Assembly: GCA_001314545.1 (NCBI GenBank)
Contig: LIHN01000009.1
Span: 62,001 to 126,000 of the forward strand
Reading direction: 5' to 3'
DNA length: 64,000 bases
From: Bacteroidetes bacterium HLUCCA01
GTDB taxonomy: Bacteria; Bacteroidota; Rhodothermia; Balneolales; HLUCCA01
Shown here: positions 23,480 to 33,000 of the stretch, one piece after another
How positions within the stretch are numbered: position 1 is the first letter of the stretch
Layout: each line of letters begins with the position of its first letter
Notes under the pieces: model-generated
Databases searched by the model: none
What the model was told of the DNA's origin: nothing
The model's input: the letters and a program-made list of their open reading frames with translations, nothing else
Translations under genes and position numbers: made by a program

Positions 23480-23656
23480 ATGAAAGATTATCTCATCCCC
23501 GCCCTTGGCATTATCGCTGTAACCATCGTTCTGGTTGTCGTGAATGAACGCACCGAATCCACCTTTGTGCAGGATTATGCCTATTTTCTGATTGTTGCGG
23601 CCATGCTGGCTGGTGTGGTCCTGGCTAAGTTTACCGGAAACGATCGAAATAGCTGA
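23480..23656 (+). CDS. Small two-helix membrane protein
   Basis: 58 residues from ATG 23480 (MKDYLIPALGIIAVTIVL). A longer in-frame start exists at 23450, but the hydrophobic part begins directly after 23480. Two membrane helices are seen (PALGIIAVTIVLVVVN and YAYFLIVAAMLAGVVLA) with a short polar loop and a charged tail. I do not recognise a family. It lies 128 bases before crcB on the same strand and might share its transcript. Confidence 0.6.
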   Translation: MKDYLIPALGIIAVTIVLVVVNERTESTFVQDYAYFLIVAAMLAGVVLAKFTGNDRNS

Positions 23657-23783
23657 CCTCAGTCTCAGCTTAAAAACGTAGTCGTGTATATTGACCGGGA
23701 GCTCCAGCGGTATATCTTATGGGTACACCCGGTAGGGTGAAACCACAAAAACATCATATCAGCCCACCCAAAATCGCTGGCGA

Positions 23784-24155
23784 ATGATTAAAACACTGCT
23801 CCTTGTCGGACTGGGCGGCGCTGCCGGAAGCATCCTTCGCTACCTGACCGGATACGCCGCGGATAAATGGATTCAGGCTGGTTTCCCGGTTGGAACGCTC
23901 ATCGTGAATATACTGGGTTCGTTTTTAATCGGGCTGACCATCAGCCTGCTCGATCGCTATACAGTTACCAGTCCGGAGCTCAAATACCTGCTTGTGGTAG
24001 GTTTCCTGGGTGGATTTACCACGTTCTCCGCCTTCACCTATGAAAATGTCAACCTGCTTCAGACTGGCAATATCGGCACGGCCCTGCTGTACATGGTGGG
24101 AAGTGTGGTGGCCGGACTCGCAGCCGTCTGGGTTGGTTTTGCCCTGACACGATGA
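23784..24155 (+). CDS. crcB: Fluoride ion channel/exporter CrcB (Fluc)
   Basis: 123 residues, four membrane helices, usual length. Family motifs are GGAAGSILRYLTG, GTLIVNILGSFLIG (conserved Asn in the pore) and the fluoride-path segment GFLGGFTTFSAFTYE. Known for the family: a dual-topology dimer that lets fluoride leave the cytoplasm. I looked for a fluoride riboswitch in the 127 bases upstream and did not find the consensus. The DUF2071 gene starts 13 bases after the stop, so the two are probably co-transcribed. Confidence 0.96.
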   Translation: MIKTLLLVGLGGAAGSILRYLTGYAADKWIQAGFPVGTLIVNILGSFLIGLTISLLDRYTVTSPELKYLLVVGFLGGFTTFSAFTYENVNLLQTGNIGTALLYMVGSVVAGLAAVWVGFALTR

Positions 24156-24168
24156 GCAGCCTGGAGCC

Positions 24169-24903
24169 ATGACCATCACCGACATCCTTCTGACCCGCTC
24201 CCATCGCCCATGGCCCATGCCGGGCGGACCGTGGGTTTATTATCAGGAGTGGAACGAGGCCGTTTTTCTGCATTGGCCGGTGGATGCATCCCTGGTTCGA
24301 CCGCTGGTTCCGGCCGGGCTCTCCCTCGACCTGCTGGATGGGTCGGCCTGGGTTTCCGTGGTGGCTTTCACGATGCAGCGCATCCGACCGCGATGGGTGC
24401 CCGCGTTTCCGCCCGTTTCCACTTTTCCCGAAATCAATATTCGAACGTATGTGCGCCGGAATGGATTGTCCGGCGTGTATTTTCTGAGCATCGAAGCCGG
24501 GAATCGGGTTTCATGTGCGCTGGCCCGCTCCCTGTCCGGGTTACCGTACCGGTATTCCCCGATGCAGCGTGGGTCTGATTATTTCCGGTCGAACAATCCG
24601 CAGCCGGGCGACCGCCTGGAGCTTCGCTGGCAAATGGGTGTGCCGCTGGTGGATAAATCGCCCGCCGATGTCTTCCTGACCGAGCGGTATGCCTTGTTTC
24701 AGGAACATAAGCAGCAACTGAATACCTATCAGATCCACCATGTGGAATGGCCGGTGTACGAGGTGAACCTGCAGACGCTGGATGTTCATTATCCGCGTTT
24801 CGGGGACTTGATTAGCGACCGTCCGGCGTTGACCCACTACTCGCCCGGGGTGCAGGTCCTGGCCTGGAGCCGGAGTTCGGAGCCCTTGCACCGGGTACGG
24901 TGA
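24169..24903 (+). CDS. DUF2071 (YqjF-type) protein
   Basis: 244 residues. The typical opening is seen: PWVYYQEWNEAVFLHWPVDA, VRPLVPAGLSLDLLDGSAWV, followed by FPEINIRTYVRRNGLSGVYF and LPYRYSPMQ. The end, HYSPGVQVLAWSRSSEPLHR, is slightly shorter than some relatives. Known for the family: an acetoacetate-decarboxylase-like beta fold with no established reaction. No signal peptide; cytoplasmic. Follows crcB by 13 bases. Confidence 0.88.
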   Translation: MTITDILLTRSHRPWPMPGGPWVYYQEWNEAVFLHWPVDASLVRPLVPAGLSLDLLDGSAWVSVVAFTMQRIRPRWVPAFPPVSTFPEINIRTYVRRNGLSGVYFLSIEAGNRVSCALARSLSGLPYRYSPMQRGSDYFRSNNPQPGDRLELRWQMGVPLVDKSPADVFLTERYALFQEHKQQLNTYQIHHVEWPVYEVNLQTLDVHYPRFGDLISDRPALTHYSPGVQVLAWSRSSEPLHRVR

Positions 24904-25027
24904 CATTCCGGTGAAGGAAAACCTGCGGATGCTGCGCCGGGTCTGTCAGAAAAATGTGTAAGTTTCGAACCCCGTGCACGCCAACGGGGTTATCTCTGAA
25001 AAACCTGCACAATCAGATTTCGTTTTC

Positions 25028-28000
25028 ATGAACATTCCTTTCTTCAGGATGGTTAGTCGCCTACGTCCTTCTTCAACATTGCCCTATCGTGAGCATTCCT
25101 CAACGTTTAAGCCAAATAAAGACGGTTCCTCCTCACGGGTGCCCCACGTTATCATCGGGCTTATAGTCGTGATGGTAACCGCGGTCAGCGCCCTGGCCTC
25201 CGGAGCCGACTGGCAGCAACGGGCCGCGTACGACATGGACATCCGGCTGGACGTAAACACCCATCGCATGGACGGTCGCCAGCAGCTCGTGTACCACAAC
25301 AACTCCCCCTACACGCTGGATAAGCTCTACTACCACCTGTTTTTCAACGCCTTTCAGCCCGGCAGCATGATGGACGTCCGCTCGCGGACCATCAGCGATC
25401 CCGACGGACGGGTGCGCGACCGTATCTTCCACCTCGAAGAAGACGAAATCGGCTATCAACGCATCCATACCCTGCAGCAAAATGGCAGCGATGTACGTTT
25501 CGAGGTGCACGAAACTGTGTTGATGGTGCATCTGAATCAGCCCCTGGCCCCCGGCGACAGTGCCGTCATGGACATGACCTTCGAGTCGCAGATCCCCCTG
25601 CAGATCCGTCGCAGCGGCCGATACAACCAGGAAGGCATCGCCTACAGCATGGCCCAGTGGTACCCCCGCATTGCCGCTTACGACCAGCAGGGCTGGGCCA
25701 CCAGTCCGTACGTGGGTCGGGAGTTTCACGGCACCTTCAGCAATTTTGACGTCCGCATCACCATCGACTCCACCTTCACCATCGGCGGAACCGGGTATCT
25801 GCAAAATCCTGAGGCCATCGGCAAGGGCTACGGCGAGGTTGATCCCGAAGCGCGGGCTGCCAACCTGGCACGGGGCTCCGCGGCACCCTCGCACGGCAAC
25901 ACCACCCCGGCACGTCCCGGCACCGAGCTGACCTGGCATTTTTACGCCCCGGATGTCATCGATTTTGCCTGGGCCGCAGACGACCAGTACACCCATCGCG
26001 TGTACCAGGTACCGGACGGTCCGCGCATCCACCTGCTTTACGTGGAGAGTCCGGCTACGCGGCACTGGCAGCTGCTCGGCGAATACACCATCCGGGCCAC
26101 CGAATTCCTCAACGAGTACATCGGCGACTATCCCTATGAGCAGTTCACCATTTTGCAGGGAGCCGACGGCGGGATGGAATATCCTATGGCCACCCTGATC
26201 ACCGGCAACCGGAGCCTGCGCAGCCTGGTAGGCGTCACCGTGCATGAACTTCTGCACATGTGGTTTCAGTCGGGCATCGCCACCAACGAGAGCCGCTATC
26301 ACTGGATGGATGAAGGCATGACCGTGTACATGAGCAACATCACCATGCAGTACCTGTTCGGCGACCGCGGGAATCCGCACTGGGGCACCTACCTGGGGTA
26401 CCTTGGCATTCAGAACGATGACCTCGAAGAACCGGTCCACCTGCATGCCGACCGTTTCCAGACCAACCGGGCCTACGTGGTAGCCTCCTACCGAAAAGGC
26501 GCCATGCTCATGCATCAGCTGGCCTACATCATTGGCGAGGATGCCCTGCAGGAGGCGATGCGGGCCTATTACCGCGAGTGGCGCTTCCGGCACCCAACCC
26601 CGGACGACTTCCGCCGAAATGCCGAACAGGCCAGCGGCATCATCCTCGACTGGTACTTCGATGACTGGCTGACCACCACCAACACCATTGATTACGGCAT
26701 CGAGCAGGTGCGGCACCACGACGGCACCCTGCAGATTGACCTGGCCCGGCACGGTAATAATATCATGCCCCTGGATATTTTGGTCCGTTACGAGGACGAA
26801 TCGGTCGAGCTCCTGTACATTCCTCAGCACCTGATGCTCGGCAGCAAGCCGGTAGAGTCGGAGTACTACGGCAGCACGCCCCGCACCGAGCTGCCCGCCT
26901 GGCGATGGGTGGACAACACCTATCGGGTGGAGCTGTACCGTCCGGGAGCGCAGGTTACTGAGCTTGTCATTGACCCGACCTATCGCATGGCCGATGTGAA
27001 TCGCCTCAACAACACCCACCCGTTTCCTGTGGAGGTGGACTTTGCCCGGCCTGTTCGCGGCAGCTGGGAAACCTATCGTGCTTCGGTCCGACCGGCGGTC
27101 TGGTACGGCGAGGAGAGCGGCATTATGGGCGGCGTTGCCTATCAGGGAGCGTACCTTTTCGGGCAGCACCGGCTGGAGGGCAACCTCATGCTGACCAGCG
27201 GCAACCTCGACCAATCCGTAATAAATACCATAGATGTGGATTATAATCTACAATACGAGCAATCTTTGCGGTATTTCGGAAAAGGCGCCTTTGTCACGGC
27301 CGGTGTTCGTCGGTACTACGGGATTGGGGAAGAGTCCGTGGGCATCCGCAAGCACCTGGGCGATCTGGGCGTTGGTGAGCCCCTGCAGCGGGTGCTTGAG
27401 TTTCGGGGCTTTCACCAGCGTGCCTGGCGCGACCGCCAGATTCCGGCGTTGCAGTCGGGCTGGGATCCGGGCAGTACCGTGGGCATGGACCTGGCCTACA
27501 CCGTCGGTGATATGGGGCTATCCGGTCTGCGATATCATTTCCGCACGGCCTCCACAGACGGCGCCCTGGCCGCCAGCTTTGCCACCTTCACCGCCACGCA
27601 TACCCGTTTCTGGGGTCGCAACATGCGCACGCGGTACACCACCTCACTGGGCCTAGGCTCTGAGTGGATGCCCGCGCAATACCGATGGGCGGTGGGTGGT
27701 CCGACCTCCGAACAGCTTTGGCGGAATCACGCCTATACCGGCCTGGCCAACATCGATGCCGGTCTGACCGCCGATGTGCAGCTGCTGGCCAACGATGGAA
27801 CCGGACTCCTTGGCTACGGACTGCCGGACGTGGGCTCGCCCGATGTAGCCGGGAACAACTACTTCACCGGAACCATCTGGAATACCTGGCGGCCGATGGC
27901 GGCCCACCGGACCCTGCGGTACCTGGAAATTGAGCTGTTTGCCGCGGCAGGCAAGAGCTGGTCGGGCCGGTTTGCGGGCGACTTCCCCGAGTTTGGTCAG

Positions 28001-28201
28001 GCCGATCCGATGTTGGCCAGTCTGGGAACGGGATTGACCTTTGATGCGGGCTCATTGCCGGTATTCAACCGGTGGCGACCACAGAGCCGGGTGCTGCAGG
28101 ATTTGCAGATCAGCGTTCGGATGCCATTCTATCTGCACGGCATCACCGGCGAGGATGCGTTCGGTGCCCGGTTTGTCATCGGAGTAAGCGAGCGGTTTTG
28201 A
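25028..28201 (+). CDS. M1 family (gluzincin) metallopeptidase, secreted or membrane-anchored
   Basis: 1057 residues from ATG 25028; an earlier GTG at 24974 is possible. A single N-terminal hydrophobic segment (HVIIGLIVVMVTAVSALASG, about 38-57) acts as signal or anchor. The zinc motif HELLH starts at His406, with the third ligand Glu429 exactly 18 residues on, as M1 enzymes require. The exopeptidase-type Gly-Met-Glu-x-Pro appears as GGMEYPMATLITG. The C-terminal third (about 700-1057) is beta-rich, with barrel-like strands, and unlike classic aminopeptidase N. It probably degrades peptides outside the inner membrane. No operon partner. Confidence 0.9.
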   Translation: MNIPFFRMVSRLRPSSTLPYREHSSTFKPNKDGSSSRVPHVIIGLIVVMVTAVSALASGADWQQRAAYDMDIRLDVNTHRMDGRQQLVYHNNSPYTLDKLYYHLFFNAFQPGSMMDVRSRTISDPDGRVRDRIFHLEEDEIGYQRIHTLQQNGSDVRFEVHETVLMVHLNQPLAPGDSAVMDMTFESQIPLQIRRSGRYNQEGIAYSMAQWYPRIAAYDQQGWATSPYVGREFHGTFSNFDVRITIDSTFTIGGTGYLQNPEAIGKGYGEVDPEARAANLARGSAAPSHGNTTPARPGTELTWHFYAPDVIDFAWAADDQYTHRVYQVPDGPRIHLLYVESPATRHWQLLGEYTIRATEFLNEYIGDYPYEQFTILQGADGGMEYPMATLITGNRSLRSLVGVTVHELLHMWFQSGIATNESRYHWMDEGMTVYMSNITMQYLFGDRGNPHWGTYLGYLGIQNDDLEEPVHLHADRFQTNRAYVVASYRKGAMLMHQLAYIIGEDALQEAMRAYYREWRFRHPTPDDFRRNAEQASGIILDWYFDDWLTTTNTIDYGIEQVRHHDGTLQIDLARHGNNIMPLDILVRYEDESVELLYIPQHLMLGSKPVESEYYGSTPRTELPAWRWVDNTYRVELYRPGAQVTELVIDPTYRMADVNRLNNTHPFPVEVDFARPVRGSWETYRASVRPAVWYGEESGIMGGVAYQGAYLFGQHRLEGNLMLTSGNLDQSVINTIDVDYNLQYEQSLRYFGKGAFVTAGVRRYYGIGEESVGIRKHLGDLGVGEPLQRVLEFRGFHQRAWRDRQIPALQSGWDPGSTVGMDLAYTVGDMGLSGLRYHFRTASTDGALAASFATFTATHTRFWGRNMRTRYTTSLGLGSEWMPAQYRWAVGGPTSEQLWRNHAYTGLANIDAGLTADVQLLANDGTGLLGYGLPDVGSPDVAGNNYFTGTIWNTWRPMAAHRTLRYLEIELFAAAGKSWSGRFAGDFPEFGQADPMLASLGTGLTFDAGSLPVFNRWRPQSRVLQDLQISVRMPFYLHGITGEDAFGARFVIGVSERF

Positions 28202-28390
28202 GGGCCGTGTGAAAGCTTCCCCTGATGCGGTTCTTTCGGGGAAGCACTCTCCGATACAAGCTGACACCGTGTATTCCGGCCCAGGCTGGCTTCGCGGTCC
28301 GGGACCATCGGTATATGCAGCCGGAAACCGGTTTTTAAGCACCACCGTATTGTTTGCTCGTGAAGGGGTGCATAAATGCCGGAACCTCCG

Positions 28391-28399
28391 TATATTTTG
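28391..28399 (+). promoter_or_regulatory. Probable -10/-7 element of the tRNA gene
   Basis: TATATTTTG lies 8 bases upstream of the tRNA 5' end, the right place for a core promoter and close to the Bacteroidota TAnnTTTG element. No clear -33 box is visible, so the call stays modest. Confidence 0.35.
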
Positions 28400-28407
28400 G
28401 TTCTGTT

Positions 28408-28484
28408 CGGGATGTAGCGCAGCCCGGTAGCGCACACGCCTGGGGGGCGTGGGGTCGCAGGTTCAAATCCTGTCATCCCGACCA
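28408..28484 (+). tRNA. tRNA-Pro (anticodon GGG)
   Basis: The 7-bp acceptor stem CGGGATG pairs with CATCCCG (28474-28480), followed by an encoded ACCA. The D-arm region GTAGCGCAGCCCGGTAGCGC, anticodon stem CACGC/GCGTG with loop CTGGGGG (anticodon GGG) and T-arm with GGTTCAAATCC are all intact. It decodes CCC and CCU proline codons. Confidence 0.97.
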
Positions 28485-28488
28485 ATTA

Positions 28489-28529
28489 AAAGGCTAATCT
28501 GTTAATTTACAACAGGTTAGCCTTTTTTT
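28489..28529 (+). terminator. Intrinsic terminator of the tRNA gene
   Basis: AAGGCTAATCTGTT pairs with AACAGGTTAGCCTT (one G-U pair) across a short loop and runs into seven T residues. It begins a few bases after the CCA end. The remaining sequence up to 28838 (about 300 bases) shows no gene or clear motif. Confidence 0.9.
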
Positions 28530-28838
28530 GTTAGATGCCGCTCAAGCAAGCGTTAAAATGTTAATGCACCGGATGAGCCCGTACAGCGACGTGGTGCTTG
28601 GAAGTAGGCCTGTACTAAAGCAAAGCATAATAACATCGCTCGCAGTTTTGGAAATCGTGCGGTTACCATCATAATGACAATACACGGATGAATGATGCGT
28701 TATCTTCCCGTGTTCCCAAAGCTGCATCAGCAGTATTAGGTTCGGCCTGCACGGTGAACGTCAACATGTCCGGCAGCATCGGGCGCTGAAAGGCACCCTG
28801 ATACCCTGCCCAATCCACCAACCAAAACGGTATCGTCT

Positions 28839-29822
28839 ATGTCGTACTCCCGCCGCGATTTCCTGCGCATGAGCTCCTTCCTGGCCCTGGCAACTGCCCT
28901 GCCCACCCGAAGCCTTTTCAGCAAAAGCCGGGTACTCACGCCCGAAAACTTTACTGAAATCCGGCGTAACGTGGGCTACTTCACCGGCCGGGGTGGTACC
29001 ATCGGGTGGATGGTGAACCGCGAGGGGGCCGTGGCTGTCGACTCCCAGTTCCCCGACTCCGCTAGCGACTGCCTCCGCGGACTGGAACAGCTTATTGCCG
29101 GGCAGGTCAGCGGTATGGATGCATCCCCCCGCACCCAGCCAGAGCAGTCGGCCCAGATTACCGATCTCATGGTAGACGTGCTTTTCAACACCCACCACCA
29201 TGGCGACCATACCGGCGGTAACGGCACCTTCCGTCCGCAAACCGAGCGCATTGTGGCGCATAGCAACGTGCCGGACCTGCAGCGAAGGCAGGCACAGATG
29301 CGCGGCGGCGAGGATGAAAATACCTACGCTGACACCACGTTCGATGAAAGCTGGTCGGTAGCCATCGGCGATGAAACCATCAACGCCCGGCATTACGGTC
29401 CGGCTCACACCGGCGGCGACTCGGTCATCCATTTCGAGCAGGCCAATGTAGTGCACATGGGCGACCTCGTGTTCAACGGCGTGTACCCGTTCATCGATCA
29501 GGGTGGCGGTGCGAATATCACCAACTGGATTACCCTGCTGGAAACCGTTGCTCAAAACCACGAGGCTGACACCCGATACATTTTCGGGCACGGAAATCCG
29601 GCCCGGGGCATCACCGGCAGCCGCGAGGATGTGCTGGCCAAGCGCGACTACCTTGCCGCGTTGATGGACCATGTCATGATCAGCCTGCAGGCCGGAATGT
29701 CGCTGGAGGAAACCCGCAGTATCACCTCCCTGCCCGGATTCGAAGATTTCGTGAGTTTCGGTCCGAGGTTGTCGCTGGCAGCGAACCTGGAAGCCGCCTG
29801 GAATGAACTCTCGGCGCAGTAA
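28839..29822 (+). CDS. Tat-exported metallo-beta-lactamase-fold hydrolase
   Basis: 327 residues. The twin-arginine signal SRRDFLRMSSFLALATALP predicts folded export. The MBL metal motif is THHHGDHTGG (His119-His124), with later ligands in GPAHTGGDSV, HMGDLVF (Asp) and FGHGNPA (His). Known for the fold: two-metal hydrolysis of esters, lactams or phosphoesters; this soluble, Tat-exported group (quinoprotein-relay-like or glyoxalase-II-like) has no firm substrate. Single gene. The 256 bases to the convergent tamB gene (29823-30078) show nothing recognisable. Confidence 0.9.
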   Translation: MSYSRRDFLRMSSFLALATALPTRSLFSKSRVLTPENFTEIRRNVGYFTGRGGTIGWMVNREGAVAVDSQFPDSASDCLRGLEQLIAGQVSGMDASPRTQPEQSAQITDLMVDVLFNTHHHGDHTGGNGTFRPQTERIVAHSNVPDLQRRQAQMRGGEDENTYADTTFDESWSVAIGDETINARHYGPAHTGGDSVIHFEQANVVHMGDLVFNGVYPFIDQGGGANITNWITLLETVAQNHEADTRYIFGHGNPARGITGSREDVLAKRDYLAALMDHVMISLQAGMSLEETRSITSLPGFEDFVSFGPRLSLAANLEAAWNELSAQ

Positions 29823-30078
29823 TCCGTGAAAAGAGCACGTCGCTGCACAGTAACCCGCGACGATAGCTAACGGCGGGCCCCATGTGGCGCGGTATACGAA
29901 GCTTTCAACATCAACCCGCTGCTCACAAGAGGCGGAGCTATCCGTGACTACATTGGCCTGTTGACACCATGCCGGTCCCCACGCGCAGCCGTACGGTTTA
30001 TAATCGAACGGTGGGTCCGTTGTTATCCGGTTAGTGTCCGGTCAACCTGCACGTAAAACAGTGTGAAGCCCACATCGG

Positions 30079-33000
30079 TCAATAGTCCAGCTCCCACTGA
30101 ATCTCCAGGCCGTTCCGGTTATTATCGCTTCCGGTAATAATCACGTCCAGATTGCGGCGTATCTGATACTCCAGCAGCACCTGACTGCTGATATCCGTGC
30201 CCAGTTCCTGAATCAGCGCTACGAACATGCGGTCTGAAATGTACTTCCCGGCCTTGATGGTGGTGCCGGACTGTCCGGCCGTACGGGAGTTATCGATGGT
30301 CAGCACGTCAATGCCCAGCGCCTGGGCGGCCAGTTGTTCCACACGGTCGAGCAGAATATCAACGGCGGCATCGCCCACCCCTCCCTCTGACCGACCGGCG
30401 ACCGACTGCTGCCAGCCTGCCAGGGCGTTCAAGGGTCTGCCGAAAAGCGTGTAGCTGATAATATCCCCGGTTTCCATCTCCGGATCACTCTCGTAGGTGA
30501 ATGTGGGCTCATCCACCGTCCCGCCAATGACATACCAGATGCGTACGTCTGAGGGTTGCCGCAATTCATACAGGGTTCGCACCTGCAGCGCCGGATTTTC
30601 AGGTGTACCGCTGAACTGAACCTCGGCCTCTTCCAGGTCGAATCGCTTGCCCAGCTGGGTTACATACCCTTGCCTCGCGCCCATCGTACCAAATACCTGT
30701 ACCTCTTCGCCGGGAGGTTTTACCACATCCAGTTCCCCCTGCAATTCCAGCTCAACCTCCGGCATAGAACGATTACGCACAAAGAAGTTGCGGTCGGTCA
30801 CAAAATTGACTTCCATCTCCAGGTTATTCCACAGGTCGAGCTCTGCCAGCATAGACGGTTCTTCCTCCTCCTCCAATTGCACATCTTCCACACTGCGCTC
30901 CCCGAAGTTGTCCATGTAGAAATAACCCCGCTCAAGCCGGAGATTACCGTTGAGCACCGGGTTGGTTACCGCCCCGGAGAGGGAAATGTCCATGGAGAGA
31001 AAAGCCTGGATATCGCGGGTGTTGTAGGCTCTGAAACTGCGCGCATTCAACGATAACTCGGCTTCCCGGGGCACAAATCCGTCCAGACGAACCCGACCGG
31101 AACCTTCGATTGTACCCGAACTGGTTGCGGTGAGTTGTTCGATGGTGATGGCATCGGGGGTAAAGCCCAGACGGGCCGAAACATCACGTATTGTGATGTT
31201 GTTGGGGGTCAGAAAAACGGAGGCCTTGTCCAGTGCCAGCTCACCTTCCAGCTGCGGCTCGGTGAAGGTTCCGCCAATACGAAGATCGGCGTCAATTAAG
31301 CCCGTTATATTGCGGGTCAGGGCGGGATCAGCGAACTGATTGAATGCAGCGATGTCAAAGGCGTCGGATTGTACGGTAACGGCGATGGGGTTTTCCTGAT
31401 CAGGCAGGCTTACTTCAAAGGTGCGCATATCAATCTGAAAGGGGATGTAACCGCTGACCTCGGCCGCGGTTTGTCCGCCCGATGTTACGCTTGATTCCAG
31501 GGTGAACCGGGCATCCTCGTGCAGATACGCGGCAGCCAATGAGAGCGAGTCGATGGCTACGCCGGAGACCCGGGCGTTGTTCATGCGCAAACCCAGCTCC
31601 AGCTGCGGCTCACCCGCCGTGCCGGAAGCATTGCCGGCCAGGGCCACTTCACCGGTCACACCCTGCAATCCGAGAAGTTCGGCCAGCGCCGGTTCCTGCT
31701 CCAGATTGATGGACCGGGTTTCCAGCCTGCCGTATACAGACCCGTCGAAAAAAGCCTCTGTGTGATTCTGATGATCGCCGGGTTCAAAAGGAACATCCAG
31801 CTCCAGGGCGGCCAGCAACAATCCACCCTCTGTTGTGCTCACGACCGCCTTCATCCGACCATCACGAAGCCGGAAATCACCTTCAACCCGATCCAGCACC
31901 AGGCTGTCTTTACGAACATCGGTAATATCAAAACCCGACTCCACATCGTAGCGGTAGGCATCCAGGTCGGCATCAAAGCGAAGATAACCCTCCATCATGC
32001 CATCAAAAAGCGCCTCATCCATGGCAATCCGCTGCAAAATGGCCAGATTGATTTCACTGGCTTCAACGCTTCCGGTAAAGCCCGAAGCCGCGTACTGGTC
32101 GACCTCCAGGGAGAGTCGGGCCCGGCTGTCACGACCCGTCAGTATCAGCGGCTCCATCTGCAGGAGGCCTTCGCGAACAGTGGTGACAAACGGCTGCTCC
32201 AGATTGTACTGGTAACGATCATCACTGAGTTGAAACTGATAGGTTTGGATGTACAAATCCAACTCCTCTTCAACCTTGCCTCCCCGGTAGTCGGCCCGGG
32301 TTACGAACCGGGTGTTTTCGGTAAAATCAACCACGATGCGGCAGGATCCGTCAAGTTGTCCGTCAACGGCAGTACCATTCGTAGCCAGCAGCACGGTATC
32401 AAGGTGGTATCCGGTTGTGGCCACGTCGGAGAACCGCAGGTCCATTTCATAGGTGGATTCCGGGGAAAGACGAAGTCCGGCGCGACCTTCAACGCGACCT
32501 GCCTGCAGGCTGTCGGCCCGCAGATTCCGCAGCCGGAGGGTGGCATCTACTACCTGAACCCCATCGGCATCGGGCATGAGGGTTCCCGTTGCCCGGCCGG
32601 AAGCTTCAAGCCGACTCAATCCGGCCAGCGGAGCGAGGGGGTTCAGTTCGCCGACTTCCAGGTTGAAATCGACCCGGTTATCCGGGCTGAAAATGTCATT
32701 GATATGCCGGCGCACATTCAGCTGACCGGTGGCAAAACTACTTTGCAGGAAGGTGTCGGTGAGGTAGACGATTTCATCCTGCAGCCGAAGGTTGGCCTGA
32801 AAGCGGTCGATGCGGGCGGTGTTGATGCTGCTGGAATCAATTTCCAGGGATGAGGTCACCTGCATGGTTTCCGGCCGGATGCCCGATCCGGTTCCGAGTG
32901 CGAGCAGGTTGATGGAGGTTGGAAAATTGTCATATCCGGTGAGGTCACTCAGGTCAAAGCCGCTGGTTTCCACCAGAAAACTGTACCCTGGTCGCTCTGC

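Noticed and set aside
23657..23783. Fluoride riboswitch before crcB
   Set aside because: The conserved GGNGAUGG and CUGAUGGCCUAC-type parts are not present in the 127 bases upstream.
25133..27214. 693-residue open frame on the minus strand
   Set aside because: It lies antisense to the M1 peptidase, whose frame has a complete zinc motif. GC-rich codon use opens the opposite frame; the translation has no recognisable domain.
31762..32853. 363-residue plus-strand frame
   Set aside because: Antisense to tamB, low-complexity translation; the tamB frame is continuous for 1541 residues with anchor and DUF490.
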